Positions 55,573 through 63,709 of a stretch of DNA of 64,000 nt are shown here, piece by piece; position 1 is the first letter of the stretch; each line of letters starts with the position of its first letter. The notes beneath the pieces are model-generated. The model did not search any database. It was given only the letters and a program-made list of their open reading frames with translations, and was not told the origin of the DNA. Source of the stretch: Clostridia bacterium (GTDB lineage: Bacteria > Bacillota > Clostridia > Christensenellales > Aristaeellaceae); assembly GCA_017549335.1 (NCBI GenBank), contig JAFYVB010000009.1, positions 1 through 64,000 of the forward strand, written 5' to 3'. Position numbers and translations under genes: made by a program.

Positions 55573-55737
55573 AAGATACACCCTCCGAAGCAGGCAAAAA
55601 ATCTCTCAGTTCGCATCATATCATATAATCCGATTGTAAAGTCAGTATGAACACAAAAATTATTTTTAAACTTCACATTCAGTTGACAAAACTGTGTTAG
55701 AATAGTTGTGTAATGACAGGATCGGAGGTTTCCCGCC

Positions 55738-56151
55738 ATGAACTTTTGGGAACGCATCAAATTCAATCTTTCCCGCTTTATGTACGGCCGTTACGGCGCC
55801 GATCAGCTTTCCCGCACGGTGATCAATACCAGCCTTGCACTGCTGGTGCTGCATTTCCTTACGGGCATCTCCCTGTTTTGGACGGTATCGCTCATCGGCT
55901 ACGTATACGCCATTTTCCGTATGTTCTCCCGCAACGTCGAAAAACGAAACGAAGAAAACCGCATCTATCTTGATAAAACGGCCAAGTGGCGCACGGAGTA
56001 CAGCCAGTTCAAGGTCAGATGGCGCAACCGCAAGCAGTATAAATATTTCAAATGTCCCCAGTGCCGCACCCGTATGCGTCTGAGCCGCGGCGCAGGCGAA
56101 AAGGTGGTTTGCTGCCGCAGCTGCAGCCATGTTTTCAAGCAAAAAGCCTGA
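55738..56151 (+). CDS. Membrane protein with C-terminal zinc ribbon
   Basis: A 137-residue protein. Two membrane segments lie at about residues 27-65 (SLALLVLHFLTGISLFWTV and SLIGYVYAIF). A basic cytoplasmic stretch (RNVEKRNEENRIYLDKTAKWRTE) precedes a zinc ribbon with CPQC (about 107-110) and CRSC (about 126-129). It looks like the Clostridial family often annotated as zinc-ribbon membrane proteins of unknown function. It is divergent from the Hsp70 operon and 27 bases ahead of the next membrane gene. Confidence 0.72.
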   Translation: MNFWERIKFNLSRFMYGRYGADQLSRTVINTSLALLVLHFLTGISLFWTVSLIGYVYAIFRMFSRNVEKRNEENRIYLDKTAKWRTEYSQFKVRWRNRKQYKYFKCPQCRTRMRLSRGAGEKVVCCRSCSHVFKQKA

Positions 56152-56178
56152 TTTATACAACGAAAGGAATTCTGCTCC

Positions 56179-56898
56179 ATGCTCCGTCCCCGCACCGAAA
56201 AGCTGACCCGGTTTGTGTATCTGTTCACGCTTTTCAGTTTTATTGTCCCCCTTGCTTTCATCATTTATTGCCTGTGCATCTGGAACGACGCCGTAGCCGC
56301 AGCCACGGGCCGTGTATATTCCGATTACGTACTGATGCTGCTGCAGTGTTTGCTGGGCATTATTACCATCCACATTCCCATGTTCTTCTCAAGGCAGTTC
56401 AAGGTAGAATTGCCCACGCCCCTGTACCTGATGTACATCTGCTTCCTGTATGCCGCCATTTTCCTCGGCGAGGTGCGTTCTTTCTATTATAAAATTCCTT
56501 CGTGGGATAACATTCTCCATGGTTTCAGCAGCATGATGACAGGCTGCCTTGGCTTTATGCTGGTGGCGCTGCTCAACCGCAGCAAACAATCGGGCATTCA
56601 TCTTTCCCCTTTCTTTGTGGCTATGTTCGCTTTCTGCTTTTCGCTGACGGTGGGCGCCGTTTGGGAGATCTACGAATTTCTCTCCGACGCCATCCTCAAA
56701 ACCAATATGCAGAAGTTCATCACCGCAGAGGGCACGATTCTCATCGGCCATGAAGCGCTGCGGGATACCATGCACGATTTTATGATCGACGCGCTGGGCG
56801 CCTTCATCGCTTCCGCAGCAGGCTTCTTCTCTCTGAAAAGCGGCAAGGGCTGGGCAAGCGATCTGATCGCCAAATACGGCCGACCGGGGATCAAATAA
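56179..56898 (+). CDS. YjdF/DUF2238-like membrane protein
   Basis: A 239-residue membrane protein with about six helices. The conserved polar motifs WDNILHGFSSMM (about 114-125), VGAVWEIYEFLSDAIL (about 158-173) and DTMHDFMIDALGAFIAS (about 196-212) match the YjdF/DUF2238 group, in which charged residues inside helices (Asp, His, Glu) are invariant. The function is unknown. AAAGGAATT precedes the start. It follows the zinc-ribbon membrane gene and ends at a terminator. Confidence 0.75.
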   Translation: MLRPRTEKLTRFVYLFTLFSFIVPLAFIIYCLCIWNDAVAAATGRVYSDYVLMLLQCLLGIITIHIPMFFSRQFKVELPTPLYLMYICFLYAAIFLGEVRSFYYKIPSWDNILHGFSSMMTGCLGFMLVALLNRSKQSGIHLSPFFVAMFAFCFSLTVGAVWEIYEFLSDAILKTNMQKFITAEGTILIGHEALRDTMHDFMIDALGAFIASAAGFFSLKSGKGWASDLIAKYGRPGIK

Positions 56899-56910
56899 AA
56901 AGAATTCGAT

Positions 56911-56947
56911 AGCCGAAGTGCAAAAATTGCATTTCGGTCTTTTTTTC
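56911..56947 (+). terminator. Terminator after the YjdF-like gene
   Basis: GCCGAAGTGC (56912-56921) pairs with GCATTTCGGT (56929-56938) with G-U pairs, followed by CTTTTTTT. Confidence 0.8.
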
Positions 56948-57013
56948 GCAGAGGTTTTGTGTTATACTGTATCCGTATGTTGTAAAATCCATCCTGAAGG
57001 AGGAATCATTTTC

Positions 57014-57715
57014 ATGCAATACACGCGCGAAGTCGAAGAGATGGTCTGTGTTGCGAAGGGCCCCAACCACGGCCCCGCTCCCATTCCCGAAGAGGGCAAA
57101 TGGATTCAGGCCAAGGAAATCAAGGACATTTCCGGTTATACCCACGGCATCGGCTGGTGCGCCCCTCAGCAGGGCACCTGCAAGCTGTCCCTGAATGTTA
57201 AGAACGGCATCATCGAAGAAGCGCTGGTGGAAACCATCGGCTGCTCCGGCATGACCCATTCTGCCGCCATGGCCAGCGAAATCCTGCCCGGCAAGACCAT
57301 TCTGGAAGCGCTCAATACCGACCTGGTCTGCGACGCTATCAACACCGCCATGCGCGAGCTGTTCCTGCAGATCGTGTACGGCCGCACCCAGTCTGCCTTC
57401 TCCGATGACGGTCTGCGCATCGGCGCCGGTCTGGAAGACCTGGGCAAGGGCCTGCGCTCCATGGTTGGTACCATGTACGGCACCAAGGCCAAGGGCACCC
57501 GTTATCTGGAAATGACCGAAGGCTACGTCGTTAAGATGGCGCTGGACGAGAATGACCAGGTTTGCGGCTATCAGTTCCTGTCTCTGGGCAAGATGATGGA
57601 CGATATCAAGAAGGGTATCTCCCCCAACGAAGCCTATGAGAAGAACATTGGCACCTACGGCCGTTTCAAGGCCGAAGACGGCGCGGTCAAGTGGATCGAC
57701 CCGCGCAAAGAGTAA
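57014..57715 (+). CDS. Iron-sulfur scaffold-like protein, partner of the GGGtGRT protein
   Basis: A 233-residue protein whose core recalls NifU/IscU scaffolds: strands LSLNVKNGIIEEALVETIGCSGMTHSAA resemble the IscU region around GCGSA, with C77 in IGCSGMTH. Other cysteines are C12, C49, C56 and C106. GWCAPQQGTC (C49, C56) could add metal ligands. In databases the gene paired with GGGtGRT is often labelled iron-sulfur cluster assembly scaffold protein; that is from memory. The C-terminal half (about 110-233) has no named domain. Codon choice is strongly biased, suggesting high expression. It starts after GGAGG and is followed by the GGGtGRT gene at 18 bases. Confidence 0.8.
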   Translation: MQYTREVEEMVCVAKGPNHGPAPIPEEGKWIQAKEIKDISGYTHGIGWCAPQQGTCKLSLNVKNGIIEEALVETIGCSGMTHSAAMASEILPGKTILEALNTDLVCDAINTAMRELFLQIVYGRTQSAFSDDGLRIGAGLEDLGKGLRSMVGTMYGTKAKGTRYLEMTEGYVVKMALDENDQVCGYQFLSLGKMMDDIKKGISPNEAYEKNIGTYGRFKAEDGAVKWIDPRKE

Positions 57716-57733
57716 GCAGGAGGTGCTCAGATA

Positions 57734-58753
57734 ATGGCTCTGTTTGAAAACTACGAAGGTCGTATGCCCCAGCTGCAGCCTGTGCTGGACAAGTACGGCT
57801 TCAAGAATTTTGAAGAAGTAAAGGCTTTCACCAACGCCCATGGCGTTGACGCCTACAAGATCGTGGAAAGCACCCAGCCCATCTGCTTCGAAAATGCGAA
57901 GTGGGCCTACGAACTGGGCGCTGCCATCGCCCTGAAGAAGGACGTTAAGACCGCTGCCGAAGCCGCCAAGTGCATCGGCGAAGGCCTGCAGGCCTTCTGC
58001 ATCCCCGGCTCCGTTGCCGACCAGCGTCAGGTTGGTTACGGTCACGGCAACCTGGGCGCCATGCTGCTGGATGAAGAGACCGAGTGCTTCGCCTTCCTGG
58101 CCGGCCACGAGTCCTTCGCCGCCGCCGAAGGCGCCATCAAGATCGCCCTGAACGCCAACAAGGTTCGCAAGAACCCCCTGCGCGTGATCCTGTGCGGTCT
58201 GGGCAAGGATGCCGCTATGATCATCAGCCGCATCAACGGCTTCACCTATGTGGAGACCAAGTATGACTACCTGTCTGCTGACGTGAAGGAAGACCACGCT
58301 CTGACTATCGTCAACAAGACCCCCTACTCCACCGGCGATCGCGCCAAGGTTAACTGCTACGGCGCCGATGACGTTCGCGAAGGCGTTGCCATCATGTGGC
58401 ACGAGAATGCCGACGTCTCCATCACCGGAAACTCCACCAACCCCACCCGCTTCCAGCATCCCGTTGCCGGTACCTATAAGAAGGAACGCATCGAAGCCGG
58501 CAAGAAGTACTTCTCCGTCGCTTCCGGCGGCGGCACGGGCCGTACCCTCCATCCCGACAACATGGCTGCCGGCCCCGCCTCTTACGGCCTGACCGACACC
58601 ATGGGCCGCATGCACGGCGACGCCCAGTTCGCTGGTTCCTCTTCCGTGCCTGCCCACGTTGAGATGATGGGCTTCCTGGGCATGGGCAACAACCCCATGG
58701 TCGGCGCCACCGTCGCCGTTGCCGTGGCCGTTGCCGTTGCGCAGAACAAGTAA
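57734..58753 (+). CDS. GGGtGRT protein
   Basis: A 339-residue protein of the family named for its invariant motif, here SGGGTGRTLHPDNMAAGPAS at about residues 264-283, followed by DTMGRMHGDAQFAGSSS. The N-terminal third is helical and contains CFENAKWAYELG. The middle (about 95-165) has GYGHGNLGAMLLDEETECFAFLAGHESFAAAEGA and looks Rossmann-like. It ends in a hydrophobic Ala/Val repeat. Its function is unknown. The start follows GGAGG 18 bases after the scaffold-like gene, and codon bias is extreme for highly used codons, so both proteins are probably abundant. Confidence 0.9.
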   Translation: MALFENYEGRMPQLQPVLDKYGFKNFEEVKAFTNAHGVDAYKIVESTQPICFENAKWAYELGAAIALKKDVKTAAEAAKCIGEGLQAFCIPGSVADQRQVGYGHGNLGAMLLDEETECFAFLAGHESFAAAEGAIKIALNANKVRKNPLRVILCGLGKDAAMIISRINGFTYVETKYDYLSADVKEDHALTIVNKTPYSTGDRAKVNCYGADDVREGVAIMWHENADVSITGNSTNPTRFQHPVAGTYKKERIEAGKKYFSVASGGGTGRTLHPDNMAAGPASYGLTDTMGRMHGDAQFAGSSSVPAHVEMMGFLGMGNNPMVGATVAVAVAVAVAQNK

Positions 58754-58764
58754 TTCCCGTTTTC

Positions 58765-58805
58765 AAACCCGTCCTGTGGGATTTATCCTGCAGGGCGGGT
58801 TTTTG
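58765..58805 (+). terminator. Terminator of the GGGtGRT operon
   Basis: AAACCCG and CCTG (58765-58776) pair with CAGG and CGGGTTT (58791-58802), joined by a T-G wobble, followed by TTTT. Confidence 0.88.
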
Positions 58806-58832
58806 TATGTCCAAGGCAGTCCCCCCTTTGTC

Positions 58833-58888
58833 TTGACAACCTTTCAAAAGGTCAATATAATGAACTCAAATGCGATGAACAGGTTCAC
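58833..58888 (+). promoter_or_regulatory. Promoter and operator of the GH39-like gene
   Basis: TTGACA (58833-58838), 17 bases, TATAAT (58856-58861): a perfect consensus. Thirteen bases downstream lies ATGAAC-AG-GTTCAC (58875-58888), followed by TCATCCT. The same motif and geometry recur before the sugar-binding protein at 60.4 kb, so one regulator probably controls both. Confidence 0.75.
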
Positions 58889-58936
58889 ACTCATCCTGAA
58901 ATACCCTTGCATCAAAGCATGAAAGGAGTTTTCATT

Positions 58937-60280
58937 ATGCCCGTTGTTTCGGTAGATTTTTCCGGTCGGCCGATCGGTTCCGTGCGTCCGCTGCACGGCG
59001 TCAATTCCGGTCCCATGACCAAAGTGTTCACCTATGATGCGCGGCCGCAGTTCATCGAAGCCGGCTTTCCCTATGCCCGTCTGCACGACGTTGAATACCC
59101 CTACGGCTCCGGCGAGTTTGTGGATATCCCCTGCATTTTTAAAAATTATGACGCAGACGAAACCGATCCCGCCAATTACAACTTTGGCCTGACGGACGAG
59201 TATCTCAAAGTCTGCATGGAAGTGGGCAGCGAACCGCTGTTCCGTCTGGGCGTTTCCATTGAGCACGCGCCTGTCAAACGCTATGTTTATCCTCCGGCCG
59301 ATTATGAAAAATGGGCGCGGATCTGCGAACACATCATCCGTCATTACACCGAAGGCTGGGCAAACGGTTTTCACTGGCAGATCAAATACTGGGAGATATG
59401 GAACGAAGCCGACAACTGCATCAAGGGCTCGACCAATATGTGGCTTGGCACGCCGGAGCAGTTTTTTGAACTCTATTGCGTTGCCGCTGCCCATTTGAAA
59501 GAAAAATTCCCCCACCTGAAGATCGGCGGCTGCGGATTTACCCGGGCATACAGCCCGTTCATGGAGGATTTTTTCAAATACCTCTGTGCAAAACCCCAGC
59601 GGATTCCGTTGGATTTCTACTCCTGGCATCTTTATTACAGCGATGTTTCCGAGCTTCTGGCCTCGGCTGTGCAAGCGGATGATTTGAAAAAGCGCTACGG
59701 CTATGAAAACGCCGAAAATATTTTTGACGAGTGGAATTATATGCACGACTGGAGTAATCAGCCGGAAAGCTATCCCAAGATCAAAAATCACATCGGCGCT
59801 GCCCACTGCGCGGCAACGCTGTGCGCCATGCAATCAAAGACAAGCATTGCGCTGGCAACCTATTTTGAAGCGGACGTTGTCAAGGAATGGTGCGGGCTTT
59901 TTGAGGTGGACAAAATGAGTCACGGCAAGCAAAAAGCCACCGTCAGACCCCTTAAGCCCTTCTATGCCTTCAAGGCGTTCAACGAGCTGTACAAAATGAA
60001 GCACGCCGTTGCCGCCCGCTGCGATTCGGAAAACATTTATGCCTGTGCATCCTCCGACGGAAAACGTGCAGGCGTGCTTGCAGCCAATTATATGAATGAA
60101 GATACGGTGCTTACCTTTGATCTGCAGGGCATTCCCGCAGGGGAAGTGCTTGAAGTAAGAATTATCGATGAAGACAAAACCTTTGATACACTGATAACGC
60201 TGGAAGGCAACAATTCTGTCAGATTCTCCCTGCCCCTGAAAAGCAATGCGGTTGTTTATATCGGAAGCAAAATCATATAG
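58937..60280 (+). CDS. GH39-like glycoside hydrolase, cytoplasmic
   Basis: A 447-residue TIM-barrel glycosidase. The likely acid/base is E157 in YWEIWNEAD and the likely nucleophile is E265 in FDEWNY, the pattern of clan GH-A families such as GH39 (beta-xylosidase) and relatives. A small beta-sandwich of about 85 residues ends the protein. There is no signal peptide, so it acts on imported oligosaccharide. ATG 58937 follows AAAGGAG at the right distance; upstream in-frame starts would disrupt this. The gene precedes a sugar ABC importer that has an equal operator. Xylosidase, glucuronidase or mannanase-type activity cannot be separated here. Confidence 0.8.
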   Translation: MPVVSVDFSGRPIGSVRPLHGVNSGPMTKVFTYDARPQFIEAGFPYARLHDVEYPYGSGEFVDIPCIFKNYDADETDPANYNFGLTDEYLKVCMEVGSEPLFRLGVSIEHAPVKRYVYPPADYEKWARICEHIIRHYTEGWANGFHWQIKYWEIWNEADNCIKGSTNMWLGTPEQFFELYCVAAAHLKEKFPHLKIGGCGFTRAYSPFMEDFFKYLCAKPQRIPLDFYSWHLYYSDVSELLASAVQADDLKKRYGYENAENIFDEWNYMHDWSNQPESYPKIKNHIGAAHCAATLCAMQSKTSIALATYFEADVVKEWCGLFEVDKMSHGKQKATVRPLKPFYAFKAFNELYKMKHAVAARCDSENIYACASSDGKRAGVLAANYMNEDTVLTFDLQGIPAGEVLEVRIIDEDKTFDTLITLEGNNSVRFSLPLKSNAVVYIGSKII

Positions 60281-60296
60281 AACAGTACATGTTCAA

Positions 60297-60323
60297 AAAG
60301 ACCGGCTTTCGTCCGGTCTTTTA
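60297..60323 (+). terminator. Terminator of the GH39-like gene
   Basis: AAAGACCGG (60297-60305) and CCGGTCTTT (60313-60321) with a 7-base loop and a T-run. Confidence 0.88.
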
Positions 60324-60376
60324 TCGTTGGATTTTTTAAAAAACTATTAAAACAATCAGGGAAAAACTATTTATTA

Positions 60377-60440
60377 TTGACAAAAATATAGAAGATGAAT
60401 ATAATAATCCCAACAGGATGAACAGGTTCATGTTCATCCT
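60377..60440 (+). promoter_or_regulatory. Promoter and operator of the sugar ABC operon
   Basis: TTGACA (60377-60382), 17 bases, TATAAT (60400-60405). Twelve bases downstream is ATGAAC-AG-GTTCAT (60418-60431), a perfect dyad, and a second GTTCATCCT (60432-60440) that forms a 9-8-9 inverted repeat with AGGATGAAC (60415-60423). The three half-sites could give cooperative repression. Confidence 0.78.
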
Positions 60441-60482
60441 AAAATGATTATTCCTCAAAGTAGGAAAGGAAGGAAACCCAAT

Positions 60483-61778
60483 ATGAAGAAACTGCTGGCC
60501 CTGATTCTGGCTGCGCTCATGCTGGCTTCCATGGTTCCCGCCATGGCCGCGACCGAGTATGACGTAACCGAACCCATCACCATCACCTGGTGGCACGCTC
60601 ACGAAGGCGCTTACGCCGACGATATGGAGTGGATGGTTAACAAGTTCAACACCGAAAACAACATGGGCATCACCGTTGTACCTCAGTACATCGGCTCCTA
60701 CACCGAAATCAACACCCAGTTCATCGCTGCTGACGCTGCCGGCACCGGCACCGTTCCCGCTCTGGTGACCTGCAATACCTCCTATCCCGCCGGTTACGGC
60801 AACGACGGTCTGTGCGAAGTGCTCGATCCCTACATCGACGCTTTCGAATATGACCTCGAAGACTTCGGCGAAGGCCTGATCGCCTCCACCAGCTTCGACG
60901 GCGAGCAGATCTGCCTGCCCTACCTGATCTCCACCCAGTGCATCTACTACAACAAGACCGCTGCTCAGGAAGAAGGCATCACCATCCCCACCAAGTTCGA
61001 AGAACTGGATGAGTTCCTGGCGAAGGCCACCCTGTTCAACGAAGACGGCACCACCAAGCGTTACGGCCTCGTATTCGGCGGCTGGGACTACTGGTACTAT
61101 GAAATGTTCTACAAGAACAACGGCGTTCAGTGCGTCCTGCCCGATGGCACCACCGACGTGAACTCCGAAAAGGCCGTTGCCATCACCACCAAGATCAAGG
61201 AATGGATCGACAAGGGCTACGCTTACTATGCCTACGGCACCGGCGCTTCCACCAACATGCGCGAGCTGTTCTGGACCGACATGGGCGCTTTCGCCGTTTC
61301 CCACACTTCCTCCATGTATGACACCTACGTATCCAAGGTTGGCGACAAGTTCGAAGTTGGTATGGCTTGGCAGCCCAACAGCGACGGCGAGTCCTACAAG
61401 TCCGAAGTTGGCGGCTCCGCCATCCTGATCCCCGCCAAGGCTTCTCAGGCTGAAAAGAACGCTGCCTGGCAGTTCCTGATGTTCATGACCAGCCCCGAAA
61501 TCAACCTGTACTGGGCTGACAAGACCGGTTACTTCCCCACTCGTCAGAGTGTTGAAGGCACCCCCGCTTACGATGAGTATCTGCAGCGCAAGCCCGAGAT
61601 GAAGAACATCGTCTCCATGGCTCAGTGGATCAACCCCCGCAACCAGCATCCCGCTTACGACGCCTGCGCGAACCTGTGGCGCACCGCTCTGTATGAAATC
61701 TTCAACAACAACGCTCCCATCCAGGCCACTCTGGATCAGCTGGCTGTCGAAATCACCGAAACTCTGGCTGACAACTAA
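60483..61778 (+). CDS. Sugar ABC transporter substrate-binding protein
   Basis: A 431-residue extracellular solute-binding protein of the family 1 (MalE-like) type. Residues 1-22 are a signal peptide (KKLLALILAALMLASMVPAMA) with cleavage at AMA-A and no lipobox cysteine, so membrane tethering by lipid is not predicted. The mature part starts with ITITWWHAHEG and contains the family helix and strand landmarks, including FGGWDYWYYEMFYKNNG near 195-210. Codon use is strongly biased, so high expression is likely. It is the first gene of an importer operon with two permeases and stands behind a regulated promoter. Confidence 0.9.
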   Translation: MKKLLALILAALMLASMVPAMAATEYDVTEPITITWWHAHEGAYADDMEWMVNKFNTENNMGITVVPQYIGSYTEINTQFIAADAAGTGTVPALVTCNTSYPAGYGNDGLCEVLDPYIDAFEYDLEDFGEGLIASTSFDGEQICLPYLISTQCIYYNKTAAQEEGITIPTKFEELDEFLAKATLFNEDGTTKRYGLVFGGWDYWYYEMFYKNNGVQCVLPDGTTDVNSEKAVAITTKIKEWIDKGYAYYAYGTGASTNMRELFWTDMGAFAVSHTSSMYDTYVSKVGDKFEVGMAWQPNSDGESYKSEVGGSAILIPAKASQAEKNAAWQFLMFMTSPEINLYWADKTGYFPTRQSVEGTPAYDEYLQRKPEMKNIVSMAQWINPRNQHPAYDACANLWRTALYEIFNNNAPIQATLDQLAVEITETLADN

Positions 61779-61805
61779 TCAATCTGTCTGATTGATTCTC
61801 CCAAC

Positions 61806-61832
61806 GGGAGGGGAAGATTTTCTTCCCCTCCC
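61806..61832 (+). terminator. Strong hairpin after the binding-protein gene
   Basis: A perfect 12-bp stem GGGAGGGGAAGA (61806-61817) with TCTTCCCCTCCC (61821-61832) and a TTT loop. There is no proper U-run, so it more likely protects the upstream mRNA or attenuates read-through to the permeases than stops transcription. Confidence 0.65.
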
Positions 61833-61845
61833 TTAACCCTGTCTA

Positions 61846-61938
61846 TAGGGGCGGGGCATGCCCCGCCTGATGGCCCCTTCGAACCATCTCATCCCGCACA
61901 ATTCGGGATATTCTGCTACGAGGCATGGTTCGCCCCTA
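61846..61938. repeat. Palindromic intergenic repeat
   Basis: The ends TAGGGGCG (61846-61853) and CGCCCCTA (61931-61938) are inverted. Inside are GGGGC-AT-GCCCC, CGAACCAT/ATGGTTCG, and within the latter ATCCCG/CGGGAT, forming nested hairpins. Elements of the type GTAGGGGCG...CGCCCCTAC are familiar from gut Firmicutes genomes. It sits between the binding-protein and permease genes and can form in the mRNA. Confidence 0.7.
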
Positions 61939-61971
61939 CACGACATAAAACAACGAATGAGGTTGGTAAAC

Positions 61972-63693
61972 GTGAAAACTGCAGCAGATCGCGCGTTCAA
62001 AAAAGCAATGCGCGCCCATGAAAGACGACTGATTTCCAAGCGTCAGCGTGTCAGCGGCTTGGTACTGATCGTGCTGGGCATCCTGTTCCTGTCCGTGGGT
62101 CTGTTCGGCTGGCTGGTCGGCGATATGCAGCTCGCCTCCCTGTCCACTCTGACCGAGCAGGTCTATGCCGCCCGTGAAACCGCCCAGAGCGCCGGCACCG
62201 GCGTTTTCGGCGCCTTCGACCTGGATGGTGAGGACAGCGGCGCCCGTATCTTCTACGCCGAATACACTTCCGGCGAAGAAAAAGGCTCCATCAACGCACA
62301 GGATTTCAAGATCGAGGAGAACAAAAAGTCCCTCAAGGGTGAGGGTCTCCAGTTCCCCGGCACCAAGGATTACCCCAATCTGGTGGTTGCCGAAGAAAAG
62401 CCCGTCAAGCTTGACAACGGTATGGAATTCACCCAGAGCGTGAAGCTCCGCGGCGCCGGTTCCAGCAAATACCGCAGTCTGAAGCTGACCGTGGATGCTC
62501 CCGGCACGCTGAACGTTTGGGCCGTTTCTTCCAAGGCCGGTCAGGAACGCAAGCTGGTTCTGTACAACACCAAGGGCACTGAAGTTGCCGAAGTGATGGC
62601 TCCTGCCAGCGCCGAAGGCACACTGACCGCTCTGACCTTTGCCATCCCCGGCAGCGGCACGTACTATGTGTCCTCCAAGGGTGACATTCCCATCGCTCCC
62701 GTCAGCACCATCATGAACCTGGCCATCGTGCTGCTGATCATCGGCGGTATGCTGATTTTCAACGGTATCGTTATGCGCATCCAGCGTTGGGAGAGCATGA
62801 AGGACCTGTTCTTCGTCGAACCCGTCATTCTGTTCTTCATGATGTTCGTTTACTATCCCATGGTTGACCTGGTTCGTATTTCCTTCACGAACATGGGCAT
62901 CCTGACCACCGGTATGCAGGAGTTCGTCGGCTGGAACAACTACGACTGGTTCATCAATCAGTCCGGTTCCCGCTACTTCTGGCAGAGCCTGGGCGTAACC
63001 GCCACCTACACCTTCTGGGAGATCGTGATCACCCTGATCGGCGGCATCCTGCTGGCGCTTCTGTTTAACCGCATGACCCGCACCTTCAACGCCTTCCGTG
63101 CCATCGTGTTCATGCCCAAGTACATCGCCGTTTCCACCAGTGCCGTAGTATTCATGTGGATCCTGTATGCTCCCATGGCCGGCGGCGCGGGCGCCCAGAA
63201 CGACGGTATTCTGAACTTTGCGCTGAGCCGTTTCGGCATTCAGGGCCCCCGCTGGCTGATTGACGAAGCCACCGCCCTGACCGGCGTTCTGATCCTCACC
63301 GGCTGGCGCGTTGTAGGCTACGCCATGATGATCTACCTCTCCGCCATGCAGGGTATCCCGAAGGATTACTACGAGGCTGCCTCCATCGACGGCGCCGACG
63401 GCGTACAGCAGTTCCGCTACATCACCGTTCCGCTGCTGGCTCCCACCACCCTGTTCCTGTTCGTAACCACCTTCATCGCCAGTATGAAGGTATTCCAGTC
63501 GGTAGACGTTATGACAGGCGGCGGTCCCGGCTACGCCACCAACGTAATGGTACAGTGGATTTACAACCTGACCTTCAAGGACTTCCGCACCGCCCGCGGC
63601 GCGGCCGTCTCGCTGGTGTTCTTCCTGATCCTGCTGGTGTGCACCACCGCTACCATGAAGTACTCCAAGAAGAACGTCAACTACGATTCGTAA
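61972..63693 (+). CDS. Sugar ABC transporter permease with inserted extracytoplasmic domain
   Basis: A 573-residue MalF-type permease. TM1 lies at about residues 27-49. Residues about 50-243 form a large extracytoplasmic region whose second half (about 145-240) has the pattern NGMEFTQSVKLRGAGSS, LKLTVDAPGTLNVWAVSS, ERKLVLYNTKG and GSGTYYVSS, resembling beta-domains attached to pectate lyases. TM2 lies at about 247-268, then the usual six-helix core. The EAA loop contains EAASIDGADG, which contacts the ATPase. GTG 61972 is chosen because GAGGTT precedes it; an ATG 5 codons upstream is possible. The extra domain is not part of standard MalF. Confidence 0.9.
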   Translation: MKTAADRAFKKAMRAHERRLISKRQRVSGLVLIVLGILFLSVGLFGWLVGDMQLASLSTLTEQVYAARETAQSAGTGVFGAFDLDGEDSGARIFYAEYTSGEEKGSINAQDFKIEENKKSLKGEGLQFPGTKDYPNLVVAEEKPVKLDNGMEFTQSVKLRGAGSSKYRSLKLTVDAPGTLNVWAVSSKAGQERKLVLYNTKGTEVAEVMAPASAEGTLTALTFAIPGSGTYYVSSKGDIPIAPVSTIMNLAIVLLIIGGMLIFNGIVMRIQRWESMKDLFFVEPVILFFMMFVYYPMVDLVRISFTNMGILTTGMQEFVGWNNYDWFINQSGSRYFWQSLGVTATYTFWEIVITLIGGILLALLFNRMTRTFNAFRAIVFMPKYIAVSTSAVVFMWILYAPMAGGAGAQNDGILNFALSRFGIQGPRWLIDEATALTGVLILTGWRVVGYAMMIYLSAMQGIPKDYYEAASIDGADGVQQFRYITVPLLAPTTLFLFVTTFIASMKVFQSVDVMTGGGPGYATNVMVQWIYNLTFKDFRTARGAAVSLVFFLILLVCTTATMKYSKKNVNYDS

Positions 63694-63709
63694 GGAAGGA
63701 GGCGACAAT

